Notes: a model not told the origin generated them from the sequence alone. A DNA stretch of 64,000 nt from Adiantum capillus-veneris (GCA_014529385.2 CM043948.1:81060760-81124759), one strand, 5' to 3'. Shown: positions 29,520-41,297, counted from the stretch's first letter. Numbers and translations: made by a program.

Positions 29520-30402
29520 TGTCCAAACATTCAAGGAATCTCTCTCAATTGTAACGGGTTAACTGGCCCTACTAGAGCCACTACCATAAAAAAGTGGGCC
29601 TCTAATCTCAACCTCCAAATGAATTTCATATGTTTGTAGGAAGTCAAATCTACAAGTGACCAACTAATCACTATTGCACTATTCATTTCCTAGATAAAGG
29701 AGGTGCATTCTTGGGGGTTTCTTCTAAATAGAGAAAGTCCATCTCAAAGTGCATCTCTTCAAAAAAGGAAATAGGCTTGTAGTCTCACTTGTAGCTCCAT
29801 TTTATTACACTATTGTTTATGTTTATCCTCCTAATGCTATTTTGGAAAGAATAAAATGTTTGGAGGAAATAGCAGGCCTTAATAGCCCTTTACTACTGCT
29901 AGGTGGTTTTAACATGGTAGAACATATTTCAGATAGGTATCAACTAAAGGGGCCAACATTGGCAGGAAGAGAAAAAAGAGATGTGGTCAGAGATGCTTCT
30001 CAACCAAAGCTTGCGAGATGTATACAAGGATGTGGGGTTCACATAGACCATAGACAATTGTGTTGTTTCTATAGAGTGGCAAGATTGGACAAATTGTATA
30101 TTAAGACAAGTTTGCTTCATCAACATTGGTAGGTGCATTGTAAGTCAGATTCATCCCTTCTTATTTATGATCACAAACTCATATTGTTTAATCTCCATAA
30201 CATTGATAATGCTTATAAGGCTGGGCCATCTAGATCAGTCACTGCTTAGCCTTAAATGCATTAGAAGTAAAGTTGAGAGAATCTTTCAGGATGCTTTCAA
30301 TAGATACCCTAATGTATTTAATGCATGGTCTAAGTCCATTCAGAAGGTACATAAACTTTTTACAATGTATAAAATTCTTGCTAGGGGAATAAGGGCTAAT
30401 AG
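29520..30402 (+). pseudogene. LINE ORF2 endonuclease remnant (first part)
   Basis: The plus strand reads a non-LTR APE-type endonuclease: GISLNCNGLTGPTRATTIKK, an EVKS block preceded by a stop, YPPNAILERIKCLEE, LNSPLLLLGGFNMVE (GGFN where GDFN is usual) and DR. The enzyme nicks target DNA. The frame is broken in several places. The text continues toward the linker before reverse transcriptase and is cut at 30402 by Copia-2; it resumes at 36077. Confidence 0.8.
30398..30402 (+). repeat. Target-site duplication AATAG (left copy)
   Basis: AATAG precedes the TGTTAGG end of Copia-2 and recurs at 36072-36076 directly after CTTAACA. This fixes both ends of the element inside the LINE. Confidence 0.93.
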
Positions 30403-30490
30403 TGTTAGGAAATATGACGTAGCTAAATAGATACTTGAGTAGATTACTTAATGGAGAGAGATAGATTTCACATACAAGAGATTATAGAGT

Positions 30491-30551
<61 letters not shown>

Positions 30552-31188
30552 ACACGATAAATGTGGATCACCCAATGTAGGCTACGTCCATAGGAAAGCA
30601 GCCACTCAATGGCTTTAGTATTTCAAAACAAGAAGTAGTTTACAAAGGGATTATACCCTCAATAGAGCTCCCGCCTTGCTTCATTCTCACCACCTCACAC
30701 CCACCTTGTTGCATCAACTTCATACCCTGAAATGTGTGTAGAAATGGCCTTCTTTTATAGGCCAAAAGGGCTACCCTCTCTCATGAGAGGCAGCCATGTG
30801 TAGCTGCCTTTGTGTAGATAAGTCCAAATCGGACCCTCCAATCCGCCCATGTGTGGCCGCCCTTGAGAAGACAAGTCCGCTTTTGAATTCAGCCACCGGC
30901 CATTGACTTCCGACCACCGGCCACCGGCCATTGACTAATGGCCATCGACCAACGGACCAACCGACCGGTCGTTTTCCGACTACTTTCCGGCCGTTGTCCG
31001 GCCATAATATTCCGACAAAAAAAGAATATTTCGGCGATGTGAAAATTTTGGTTTCTGGCGAGTGAATTTTATTTCCGGCGAGTGATTTTCCTTCACGCAC
31101 GATGGCTTCTCCTCATAATGGGGGCCTTACAAATGTGCATTTTTACTAAAGAAAATTACAAGGGGTGAATCAGGCTCCATAATTATCA
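30403..31188 (-). repeat. Copia-2 3' LTR (786 bp)
   Basis: On the plus strand it begins TGTTAGGAAATATG and ends CCATAATTATCA. It matches 35291-36071 throughout. It holds a GA tract at 30493-30548 and a minus-strand TATA box at 30752-30759. A purine tract (minus strand CAAGTGGGAAAT) borders it at about 31189-31200. Confidence 0.93.
30752..30759 (-). promoter_or_regulatory. TATA box in Copia-2 3' LTR
   Basis: TATAAAAG on the minus strand, conserved at 35625-35632, in the solo LTR at 45144-45151 and in the degenerate copy at 58798-58805. Confidence 0.75.
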
Positions 31189-31600
31189 ATTTCCCACTTG
31201 GAGACTGATCTCCAAACCACACATGTGATTGCTTTCCATCCCGGCTTCTTATCCTTGAATGCCGATTGAAGATGAGCAAAAGCTCAACTTCTCCTTGTTG
31301 ACCACCTTTGTAAACATGTTGCAGGATTTTCACTTGTATGCACCTTTCCTAGCTTTAGATGTCTCTCTTCCAAAAAGAGTGCATATGAAGTGATATATCA
31401 CCTCAATGTGCTTTGTCCTTGATTTAAAGGCTGAGTTCTTCGCAAGATGGATAGCACTTTGGCTATCACTGTACAAGACACAATTGTCTTGTTTGAATCC
31501 AAGCTCTTCTAAGAATCTGTGAAGCCACATAATTTCTTTGCTTGCCTCCGTCATTGCTGCATACTTTGCTTCCGTGGTAGAAAGTGAGACCACTTTCTGC
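31189..31600 (-). pseudogene. Copia-2 RNase H remnant
   Basis: The minus-strand stretch 31330-31593 reads VSLSTTEAKYAAMTEASKE, LYSDSQSAIHLAKNSAF and TKHIEVIYHF, the second half of copia RNase H with SDSQ intact. A neighbouring frame (31466-31666) holds the preceding HGW..SNKLG text, so a frameshift splits the domain. The C-terminal LADxxTK end is replaced by other text before the purine tract. Confidence 0.9.
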
Positions 31601-31659
31601 AGTTTTGAAGCCCAGCTTATTGCTGTGCCTCCAACCGTGAAGACATAGCCAATAGTGCT

Positions 31660-32440
31660 CCTTCAAATATCTTTGTCACCTGCCATATTTGCATCAGCAT
31701 ACCCTTCTAGAAAAATATCAGCTCCTCCAAATACAAAGCATTTGTTGTTGTCCCTTTTAGAAACCTAAGTATCCACTTCACAGCTTGCCAGTGTTCTTTA
31801 CTTGGGTTGTCCATGAACTACTCACAACTCCCACTGCATGTGCAATATCTCGCCTTGTCCAGACCATAGAATACATTAGAGAACCTACCGCTGCAGCATA
31901 TGGAACTTTAGACATATAGGCTATCTCCTCTTGTGTCTTTGGACACATATCCTTCGTTAGTTTAAAGTGACCAGCCAAAGGTGTAGAAACTGGTTTTGCA
32001 TTTTGCATTGCAAACCTTTCTAGTACCTTCTTGATGTAATCCTCTTGAGATAGCTTTATTGTCTTCTTTGTCCTGTCCCTTGATATTTCTATACGAAGTA
32101 TCCTCTTTGCAACACCTAAATCTTTCATTGAAAAAGATTTAGACAACTCCTCTTTTAGGTCTTTGATGTCCTGCATGTTAGCACTTGTAATCAGCATATC
32201 AAAATACAACATTAGAATGATGAACTTCCCATCTCCCAAATTCTTTGTGTAGACACAATGATCTGAGTTGCATCTTCTGAATCCATGATCTAACATCCAT
32301 CAATCAAACTTCAAGTGCCGTTGTCTTGATGCTTGCTCCATACAAACTTTTCTTTAATCTGCAAACCATTTTCTCCTTACCTTTTACTTCATACCCCTTT
32401 GGTTGAAGCATGTAAATTTCCTCCTCTATATAAGTCACCA
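31660..32440 (-). pseudogene. Copia-2 reverse transcriptase remnant
   Basis: The minus-strand stretch 31778-32296 carries CVYTKNLGDGKFIIL, a catalytic box LMLYFDMLI that has lost one residue relative to LYVDDMLI, SKSFSMKDLGVAKRIL, YIKKVLERFAMQNAKPVSTPL and AAAVGSLMY. Upstream text to about 32440 (KSLYGLK-like, EQMD-like) is in other frames with stops. Loss of a catalytic aspartate means no polymerase activity. Confidence 0.9.
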
Positions 32441-33643
32441 TGAGGGAATTCCGTATTTACATCCATTTGCTCAAGATTTAGATCATGAGCAGCCACAAGG
32501 CTTAAGACAAGCCTAATTGAGTTCATTTTTACACAACAGGAGAAAATATTCATTGAAGTCAATACCATTATTTTGAGAAAACCCTTTTACCACAAGCCTA
32601 AACTTGTACCTTTTCTTCCCACCTTCTTCTTCCTTCAGCTTGTACACCCATTTGTTTTAAAGTGCCCGCTTAACTTTAGGAAACTCAACCAACTGCCATG
32701 CTTGGTTGCGATGTAGTGAGTCCATCTCCACTTGCATGCTCTTCGTCGATTCTTCTTTGGATTCGTATTGCATAGATTCTTCGTATGATTCCGGCTCTCC
32801 AAAATCTGAGATCAAGAGATGGTTGAAGGAAGGAACAAACCTTTATGGAGGTCTACTTGCTCTTGTAGATCTTCGGGGAATAGGTTGAGGCTCCTCATTT
32901 GGTTGCCGTTGTTGCACATTGTCACCGTTTGCAGTCCTTGAGTCTTCACCATCCTCAAGCTCCATGTACTCATCACCTGTTTCTTTTGTTTGTTTTCTTT
33001 CCGAGTAATCTTTGTACATATTTTGTTCGTTAAAAATTACATCCCTACTCCTTAAGATTTTACCATCTTCAGGATTCCATAGGCGATATCCAAAGTCACC
33101 TTCTCCATAGCCAATGAAGAAACACTTTTTGGACTTTGCATCTAGCTTTGATCTTAGGCTTCTATCTATGTGCATGAAAGCCTCACACCCAAACACATTG
33201 AAAAATGCATAATTCACCGGTTTATTTGTCCATGCCTCTTCTAGAACTCCCCCATCCAATGCCATTGAGGGTGACCGGTTGATTAAGTACACGGACGTAC
33301 TTACAGCTTCCGCCCAAAGCTCAAGCGGTAGCCCTGCATGTAGCCGCATGCTTTGTGCTTGCTCCATGATTGTCCTGTTTATCCTTTCCAAAATCCCATT
33401 TTGTTGAGGTGTCCTTGGGGTTGTCCTTTGCCTCCGAATGCTATTGCTAGCACAAGAGCTTTCAAAAGCTTGGCTGCAATATTCGCCTCCATTGTCGGAT
33501 CTGAGGCATGTAACCTTGGTACATGTTTCATTCTCCACAAAGGCTTTCCACCTTTGAAATATGGAAAATACATCGGACTTATTCTTCATGACATAAACCC
33601 ATGTTTTTCTAGTCGCAGCATCTATGAATGTTACATAGTACAA
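32441..33643 (-). pseudogene. Copia-2 integrase and linker
   Basis: The minus-strand stretch 32843-33643 (266 aa) encodes the integrase core: YVTFIDAATRKTWVY, LRSDNGGEYCS and RTPQQNGILERINRTI supply the D, D and E residues. EAVSTSVYLINRSPS, VFGCEAFMHID and KCFFIGYGEGDFGYRLW follow. It ends in an acidic linker with RRSTRASRPP, which normally leads to reverse transcriptase. From 32842 to 32441 the frame is broken by stops. This is the best-preserved domain of the element. Confidence 0.93.
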
Positions 33644-33649
33644 TGAGCC

Positions 33650-34270
33650 ACCAAGTGATGGTGTACTTGCAGGACCCCAAACATCAGAATGAATCGACTC
33701 AAGTTTTTTGTTTTTTCTTTCATTTCCTGATTTTGTGAAATTTTACCCTCTTTTTTTTTTACCATAAACACAATCTTCACAGAACTCTAAGTCCACTTCT
33801 TTCAAACCTGGTAGAAGCTTCTTTGTTTGAAGGATTTGCATTCCTTTGGCACTCATATGCCCAAGCCGGTAGTGCCACACCGCACTGTCAACTTCTGTAG
33901 TTGCAGCACAAGCTGAAGGTTGCGTGCTGATAGTACACAAATAAAGTGTAGCGACCTTTTGTCCCTTGGTAACCACCAAAGATCCCTTTGAGATCTTCCA
34001 CCATTTGGTTCCAAATGAAATGTTGTGACCTCGATCGTCCAATTGTCCTATAGAGATCAAATTTTTTCGAAGAGAAGGAACATGCCTAACATCTTTAAGC
34101 TTCCATTCATTTCCGTAGGAATTTTGATAGAAACTGTACCTTTGCCGCCGACAATCTCACAAGCTTAATCATGTTCCAAGTATACATACCCAAAATTACC
34201 TTCGGTGTAATCTTGGAAATGTTGCTTGTGTGGTGTCGCATGGAATGAAGCCCCAGAATTTGCTATCTAG
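33650..34270 (-). pseudogene. Copia-2 protease and GAG-pre-integrase remnant
   Basis: Just after the gag stop the minus strand reads a protease active site of NSGASFHATP type (34245-34270), with asparagine in place of the catalytic aspartate. Then, after stops, the stretch 33743-34060 gives LISIGQLDDRGHNISF, VWHYRLGHMSAKGMQIL and FCEDCVYGK, the GAG-pre-integrase and zinc-binding region. A T-rich run near 33750 breaks the frame before the integrase core. Confidence 0.87.
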
Positions 34271-35230
34271 GAATTAGACACATTGTCTAATGAGAGAATT
34301 AGAGCATCTTGCTCTACTTTACCTGCCACATTGGCCTCCAATGTTGGCTTGTTGTCTTGAGACTCAGTCTCCTTCTTCTTCTTGGACCAACAATCCTTCT
34401 TGACGTGGCCCTTCTTGCCGCAGTTCGAACATTCAAGAACTGACTTTGTGCGTGACTTGCTCCGTCTTGAGCAATCACGACCCTTTTGGTTTTTGAACCT
34501 CTCCTTAGGCCTTCCTCTTGTTTCCACTGACAGTGCAACACTTGATGATTCTCTTGTGCTTCTCCTTCGTATTTCTTCGCTTAAGAGAACACCCACAACA
34601 TCATCAAATCTAAGAGTATTTGTGCCAAAAATAGATTTACTTATAGCCATCACAAGGCTGTCCCAACTATCCGGTAGAGATGATAGTATAAGGAGAGCTC
34701 GCACTTCGTCTCATCGAAATTGATTTTCACCAATCGAAGTTGACTTATGTTTGTGTTAAAGTCATGTAGGTGTTCTGCAACTAAACCATTCTCTGCCATC
34801 TTTAGATTGAACAAGCATTTCATAAGAAATACCTTATTAGATGCCGATGGTTTCTCATAGAAGTCGTCAAGTGACTTCATCAAGTCCTCAGTGGTCTTCA
34901 TCTCCGAAACATTGAAGACGACTGTTGACGCTAAGCTTAACCGGATTGTTTACAGTGCCTTTTGATCAAGGACAATCCATGCTTCATCTGCCATTGTTGC
35001 AGGCTTCTTCGCAAGACCGCCTAGTGGTAAATAGAGGTCCTTCTGGTAGAGATAGACTTTCAATTTGCATCTTTTGCCATTGTTGCAGGCTTCTTCGCAA
35101 GACCACCTAGTGGCAAATAGAGGTCCTCTTGGTAGAGATAGTCTTCAATCTCCATCTTCCAATGTTGGTAGTTTTTTCCGTTGAACTTCTCAATCTAGGC
35201 TTCCCTTCCTCCACCATAACTCCCACTCAA
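34267..35230 (-). pseudogene. Copia-2 gag with internal 86-bp duplication
   Basis: The minus strand starts gag at about 35220 (an EKFNGKNYQHWKMEIE run), and 34650-34901 reads LMKSLDDFYEKPSASNKVFL and KMAENGLVAEHLHDF. The stretch 34267-34704 reads LLILSSLPDSWDSLV, a basic region and a CCHC knuckle CSNCGKKGHVKKDC. Two tandem copies of an 86-bp segment (34991-35076 and 35077 to about 35150) lie near the N-terminus; 86 is not a multiple of three, so the duplication shifts the frame. Gag forms the particle and binds RNA. Confidence 0.9.
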
Positions 35231-35276
35231 TTCAAGGAATCCTTTCCTTGAGATAATTTAGCTATGAGCAAACCTT

Positions 35277-35288
35277 GCTCTGATACCA
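35277..35288 (-). other. Primer binding site of Copia-2, tRNA-iMet type
   Basis: On the minus strand this is TGGTATCAGAGC, two bases inside the LTR border at 35291. Confidence 0.95.
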
Positions 35289-35290
35289 TT

Positions 35291-35375
35291 TGTTAGAAAA
35301 TATGACGTAGCTAAATAGATATTTGAGTAGTTTACTCAATGGAGAGAGATAGATTTCACATACAAGAGATTATAG

Positions 35376-35433
<58 letters not shown>

Positions 35434-36071
35434 ACGTGGTTCACCCAATGTGGGCTACGTCCATGGGAAAGCAGCCACTCAATGGCTTTAGTACATCAAA
35501 ACAAGAAGTAGGTTACAAAGGGATTATACCCTCAATAGAGCTCCTACCTTGCTTCACTCTCATTACCTCACACCCACCTTGTTGCATCAACTTCACACCC
35601 TGAAATGTGTGTAGAAATGGCCTCCTTTTATAGGCCAAAAGGTCTGCCCTCTCTCATGAGAGGCAGCCATGTGTAGTCGCCTTTGTGTAGATAAGTCCAA
35701 ATCGGACCCTCCAATCCACCCGTGTGTGGCCGCCCTTGAGAAGACAAGTCGGCTTTTGAATTCGGCCATTGGCCATTGAATTCGACCATCGGCCACCGGC
35801 CACCGGCCATTGACTTTCGACTACGGCCACCGGTCATTGACTACCGTCCACCGGCCAACCAACCAACCGACCAGTCGTTTTTCGACCGCTTTTCGGCCGC
35901 CGTCCGGCCATAATATTGGCCTTGAAAATTTTGGTTTTCGACGAGCGATTTTTTTTTCCGGCGAGTGATTCTCCTTCACGCACGATGGCTTCTCCTCATA
36001 ATGGGGGCCTTACAAATGTGCGTTTTTACCACAAAAAATTACAAGGGGTGAATCAAGCTCAATACTTAACA
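35291..36071 (-). repeat. Copia-2 5' LTR (781 bp)
   Basis: On the plus strand it begins TGTTAGAAAATATG and ends AATACTTAACA. It has a GA tract at 35378-35429 and a minus-strand TATA box at 35625-35632. AATAG of the LINE follows at 36072. Confidence 0.94.
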
Positions 36072-36790
36072 AATAGAAGGATGATGATATTTTTATTAAA
36101 AAAAACCAACTTGAAGAGAAGGGTTCTAACCTAGATCCTCATAATAAAGAGCTTCTTGATTTCATTGAATCTTTAAACTAGGAAGGTCTCCTTGTAGCCA
36201 ACAGATCTATTGTTTACACCAAGGAATTCTGGGTAGGAAAGATTGATAACCTACCTGAAATATGTATGATATGTTGAACAAAAGAATTCCAAAGATTTTA
36301 TCCCTCTTCTTAGGAAGAGAGATGGCAACCTAGCTATCTCTCACAAGGAGAACTTAGCTACTGCACATGAGTTTTTTAGCAGTATTTTCTATCCTCCTCC
36401 TTTCAAAAAAGAGGAAATACAAAGAGCAAGGAATACTATAGCTCTGATTAGAAGGAAGATTGTGGCCTTTGAGTTGGGACTCTTCCTAGATCAACCCATT
36501 TCTGAGAAGGAGGTCAAAGAAACTATTGCTAACTCCAAGGCAGGCACTTCTCCTAGTATTGATGGCATCCCTAATAAATTTTATGTGGCTTACCAAGGTT
36601 CTATCACTCTCTATATATGAGGATTTGGAAAGAGGCACTCAAACAAGGATCCATTCCTATAAGCATGAAGACTAGAGTGGTCAAGCTTACACATAAAAAG
36701 TCTCTAAGCAGGATCTAGGGAATTAAAGACCGATTACATGTCTAACTTCTATATATAAAATATATGCCCACTCTTCATCTAAAAAAACTC
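36072..36790 (+). pseudogene. LINE ORF2 reverse transcriptase remnant (second part)
   Basis: After the right AATAG copy the plus strand resumes LINE text: a helical linker, then EKEVKETIANSKAGTSPSID and GIPNKFY (the start of non-LTR reverse transcriptase). Later a GN.RPITCLTSIYKIYA run appears in another frame. Several stops and frame changes are present. Orientation and content fit the endonuclease part at 29520-30402. The text fades at about 36790, before the catalytic FADD box. Confidence 0.8.
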
Positions 36791-37590
36791 CAAAGTCCAC
36801 AACATGGCATACGCAAAATACAACACGCCCCAGACTCCTCGTATGAATAGATCCTGAACCGCTTGCTTAGAGGCACATGAAGCTACTTAAAACCCCTTGC
36901 CCTTAGAGTACTTCTATGAAGTACTTCTAAACACAACAATTTCTCAATCCCATCGACCTTTAGGCATTTGCTTGCCCATAAAATATAGCACTACCAATTG
37001 TGTGCATCATGCCTTCAAACTCTAGACATCAATGTCATAATTAAAGTCTACTTGCAATGCAATGCCATCGACGCCCTTATTTTGATTGAACACATTCACA
37101 CCATGGAGTAATCTTTTGACATGGTGCACTCACCAAACAAGGATTGCTTTAAGGCTTTCTCTCAATCCTCACATAAGAGCAATTGTCAGTGCGACGCTTC
37201 TTGCCCTCAAACACAAAAATAAAGTATGGTTCAAGAGATTTTGATGTATTTGAATCCAAATGATGGAGTTCCCACTTTGGTGCTCATGCTCCTAAAGCAT
37301 ACCTTGCTCCATCAAGAAGCCCACCACCAAGTCAACTAGAAAACTATAAGTCACCTTTGGAACAAAAACTAATCGCAATTATGAGCCACCATTTCACAGA
37401 AAATAATCACAACTTTTGAAGGCCACCTCTCACAACTAAAACTCACACTAATTATCAGAGCTTTTGATTGGCATCATCTATTCTTCAAGATTGAGTGCTT
37501 CTGCACCCCTCACTCCCACCCCCACCCAATGCTGAGGCACATGCGGGCCGCACCATGCTTGGTAAAGTGGGAGCTAATGGCTTGCAAAAC
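36791..37590. other. Unassigned interval
   Basis: No long open frame, repeat or known element is visible on either strand in this 0.8-kb stretch. Confidence 0.4.
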
Positions 37591-37591
37591 C

Positions 37592-37667
<76 letters not shown>
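37592..37667 (+). repeat. (CA)n microsatellite
   Basis: About 38 uninterrupted CA units. Poly-threonine-histidine frames over it are artefacts. Confidence 0.97.
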
Positions 37668-37671
<4 letters not shown>

Positions 37672-37879
37672 TACAACTCACAGTTAGATAAATCATTCTC
37701 CCCACACACCCCTGGAATTTTTTCGTTCCCCCCCCCCACCCCCTTTCTTTTTGCCCGGACCTGATTGGGTCACTTTAAGTGATAAAATATTCAAAATATG
37801 CCAATAGTTGCTATAACCATGGGGCATAGCCCTTGAATTAATTATAGTTCTCATAACTCCTGGAGAACCGAGTGTGTTC

Positions 37880-38163
37880 AATGGTCTCTACCCTCATGAC
37901 GCTCTGAAGGCGGCCTCTCCTCCCTGGCTCTGGATCTCCCCATTCATGGGTACCTGCGTGCCATTCTATGCAACCACACACTCACAAGGGAGTGCGCCAA
38001 ACTCACTCATTATCCTAACATAGTGGACGTGCATACCATCCTCCTCCTGCTGTATAAACAGGTGAGGGTGCATCTCTGCCCCTCACTTAGCCGTTGTGGT
38101 TTTGTTGTGTTTTTTTAATAGGTCGTACTACGTGCTTCACAAACAAAGAGAGATGGAGCTCAC
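37880..38163 (+). pseudogene. Possible exon-like host-gene remnant, unknown
   Basis: One plus frame reads protein-like text from about 37915 (LALDLPIHGYLRAILC, then TRECAKLTHYPNIVDVHTI, LLLLYKQ) up to a GTGAGG donor-like word at 38062. A second short block (YYVLHKQREMELTTQ) is flanked by TTTTTTTAATAG and GTGACT, like acceptor and donor sites. I cannot name the family. The reading is suggestive only. Confidence 0.25.
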
Positions 38164-40132
38164 CACGCAGGTGACTCAGGTTTCCTTTTTTTACCCTAGA
38201 TTGCTTTGTTACTGGCTTTATTGGTTTACTGCATTGTATGCTTTCATTTGACATGGTAAATTTAACATTAAAAAGATGGTAAGAGTGTCCTACCTTGGGC
38301 TCATTCAGCACACGTTCATAATAGGCTTTGTGTATAGGTCGAGGACTGTCGGTTTTTTTTCACTGTATACAGATGGTATTTTTTTGTTATTTTTGTATCA
38401 ATAGGCTCAACATGGAAAACTATGGGCATAATATGCCTTCTTCTGCTATGTGTTGACAAGGTAAGGTAAAACATTATATATGGAGATATAATGGCAGGTG
38501 TTTTTTACCTTAGACAATTTTTGCCACGTTTATGGTAAAATTTACAACCCTCTGGGTCTGTCGGTTCTTCATACTGTGTACAATTGGCACTTCTATTGCC
38601 CTGGAAAGATAGGTTCTATCAATATGGGGAAAGATTGGCAGGAATGTCTTGGCATATATTGGTAAAAGTAAAAATGGCGTTCTGTTCTTGGCTTGTTCAA
38701 AATTGGAATTCAAAAAAGGGGGATTTCCTTCCCGGGGTGATAACCAGTACTGGTTTTTAAAAACAAAGGGGGGGTTATGGTTTAGGGAAAGCTCACTAGT
38801 CATTTGGGGGTTCACAAGCCTGTTAGACTCATCGTTTCGGTTTTTTAAGGAGTACTGTTACTTGCTTTTTCCGGATGCTAAAGAGCACTGTATGAGTTCA
38901 CTTTTGGCAAAACTTATTGTTTTTGCTTTATGTAAGGAGTACATGATTGGCTTCGCATGGTGTGCAGCCTTGTTTGGGTTGGATGCATATGTTTGCTGTA
39001 TAAAATCTGGTTTTACGGTTGTCTATTACCTCTATCGCATTCGCTGGACAGTTATACAAATTGGTGTATAAGTACTCCTTGACCTGTCGTACCCATTGAT
39101 TTGTAACATACCCCGTTTTTTCTTGTAAAAAAACCTCGACTTGGTTAAGGTAAGTATGCATTATTTAGCTACATATCATACACCCCTTGGTTTGGAATAA
39201 GGAGGATATGGTATCGGATATCTTCTTGCGTAGTAACTAATGTCAGCTCTATGGATTTCGGAGATTTGGGCTGCTGGCTACTTCAAGGGCTCCTTGCCAC
39301 TTAAAATAGCTGAGAGTTGTATCTGATGAAAGTCTTACACACCATAGGATGATTTTAATGAAAATTTAACTTAATTAATTTAAAAACAAAACATAAACTA
39401 GCGTATTATTTTGGGCTATAAAAGAAGTCTTTTTGAGCTTCGGATAAAATTCATGAAGACTTGAAAGAATTATTGATAGGAGACTATGACACTTGGATTA
39501 GAAGGGGTGGTAGTCTTCTAATCATAATGATAGATTTTTAGCTAATAAACTGAAAAGAAGTACATTTTTTTTTGTCACTAAGCTTGTTGAAATGAAAAAA
39601 GTTTATGAGATGGACATGGATAATAACTGATATGGTCCATTGATACCTGTAAAACACATCCAAAGCTAACTGAATTGTTGTCTTGTTTGGATGGATGCAG
39701 GTAAGGACTCTATCTTATCTTGGAAGTTTTTTTTACTTTAGCAAGCTACCCTAGTTTGGATAAAGCACTCACTGGTGACTTGGGATGTTTTTTTGTACTT
39801 TCTGCATATTGAAAGGGGATCTCTTTCCTAAAAACATTGTACTTAAATGATTCTAATACTGAATTGTTTTTGTACATATCTATTCCTTGTTCCATTGCCA
39901 GCTGTCCTTTGAATGTAAAAATTCAATTATGTTTTATTATCTAAGATTTAACAGCTACACCCCATCACCATCAGCAGCAACACCACCACCACATGCACAC
40001 GCGCACACAATCACACGCAAGGCAAGTGACAAAACCGCCAAATGCCCAAACACACATGAAGGGTAGCCTTGACTTGCACAACTCAGCCTATGAAAGAACC
40101 CTTCATTACTAGCCCTTCAACTCTCTCACACA
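38164..40132. other. Unassigned interval
   Basis: No recognised gene. A 140-codon plus frame at 38649-39071 has no motif that I know and no context. A small imperfect inverted repeat (TAAGGTAAAACA at 38462 with its complement near 38499-38512) surrounds an AT-rich core. Confidence 0.35.
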
Positions 40133-40236
40133 ACATTTTAAGGTAGTATCACTCACAATTGTGAGTGATATTATAATACAATCACTCACAATTGGGAGTT
40201 TTGCAAACAAAAAAAAAAAACATTTTAAGGTAGTAT
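40133..40236. repeat. Direct repeat enclosing a 24-bp perfect palindrome
   Basis: A 17-bp word (ACATTTTAAGGTAGTAT) occurs at 40133-40149 and 40220-40236. Between and partly overlapping them, 40147-40170 is a perfect 24-bp palindrome centred on CACAATTGTG, and half of it recurs at 40181-40195 (ATCACTCACAATTG). No coding potential. Confidence 0.75.
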
Positions 40237-41227
40237 TGCACACCATCTTAAATTCAAAGTAGCCTTATAGGTCTGTACCAGTTTCTCATTGACTTGATGT
40301 ATGTGCGGAGCAATGTATCATAGATGATGTTGCTCAATGTTCTCAATGGTGAGATCTATCAAAGGTGTGAGGGGTCTTGTCCCTTTTTTATACTTGAAAG
40401 AGTTTCTTTTCCTCTTGCATAGTTGAAGGAGGAGGAATCCTTTGCACTTATTTCTTCTATTATTCTAAGGTTCCACTATTCTAAGAGTGCACGAGCCATT
40501 GAGTGTGGACACACCCTTGACCATAATACGTGCTAGAACTAATCCATTGTAGTTATTTCTACTACTATTCTAAGTGTGCACAAGCCATTGGGGATAGTTT
40601 ACTTGCTAAATGCTCAATTTTTACCCTTGTGTAAGGGAGGATTTGGTCTCCCTTTCGGTCTACTAAATCCATGATTGTACACCGGTGGCTTTAAAAGATT
40701 GGGTTATTCCACTACTGTCGTTTGTGATTGGATTGTTTTTAATTCCTTCCTTTTCTATTGCGTGCTTTGCTCCCATCATCTTGTGAAATATACCATTGAC
40801 ATCGAATAAGATCAAATTTAGAGGAATCTACCATGATGGAAGGAGCTAATTGTTTGTCCACCCTTTGTCTCCAAACTCAACAGAGAAAGTTGAGCTCTTC
40901 ACTCAAGTGGAAAGATTCTTATGATTTAAGGATTGCTTGGGAAGGCATTTGCAATAGTATTTCATAATAATACATTCTATGGGTGGGGTTACTTTTATTT
41001 GCGAGTTAATCAATTCGTGTTTTTTGGCTAAAGGTGATGCTTTTTCGAGTTTATACAAGCATAGAGCTCTCTCATATGTACGCTCTCTATGGTGGCGTTG
41101 AGGTAGGTGAAATAAGTACCAAGAGAAGGAGAGAGAAGAAGGATTAGGCGGAGAGAGAAAAACATAGATGGAGAGAGAAAAACATACTTGTGGAATAGAG
41201 ATAGGATAGGGGTGTGAGAGTACCAAC

Positions 41228-41231
<4 letters not shown>
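40237..41231. other. Unassigned interval
   Basis: No recognised gene or element. Open frames at its right end owe their length to the adjoining GA tract. Confidence 0.4.

Positions 41232-41294
<63 letters not shown>
41232..41294 (+). repeat. (GA)n microsatellite
   Basis: About 31 GA units. Serine-leucine frames on the minus strand are artefacts. Confidence 0.97.

Positions 41295-41297
<3 letters not shown>

Larger units (their letters stand above)
30403..36071 (-). mobile_element. Copia-2, complete but decayed Ty1/copia element
   Basis: The minus strand carries 5' LTR (35291-36071), primer site, gag, protease, integrase, reverse transcriptase, RNase H, purine-rich tract and 3' LTR (30403-31188), flanked by AATAG. 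Frameshifts, stops and catalytic losses make it non-functional. Related LTRs occur alone at 44650-45417 and in degenerate form at 58460. Confidence 0.95.

Noticed and set aside
30403-31131. Copia-2 LTR ending at GGGGCCTTACA (31131 / 36014)
   Set aside because: Similarity between the LTR copies and to the solo LTR continues past this point. Exact duplications AATAG and TTCAC place the true ends at 31188, 36071 and 44650.
38649-39071. 140-codon plus frame as a membrane protein gene
   Set aside because: Some hydrophobic text but no recognised family, promoter or splice context, and competing frames overlap it. Too weak to call.
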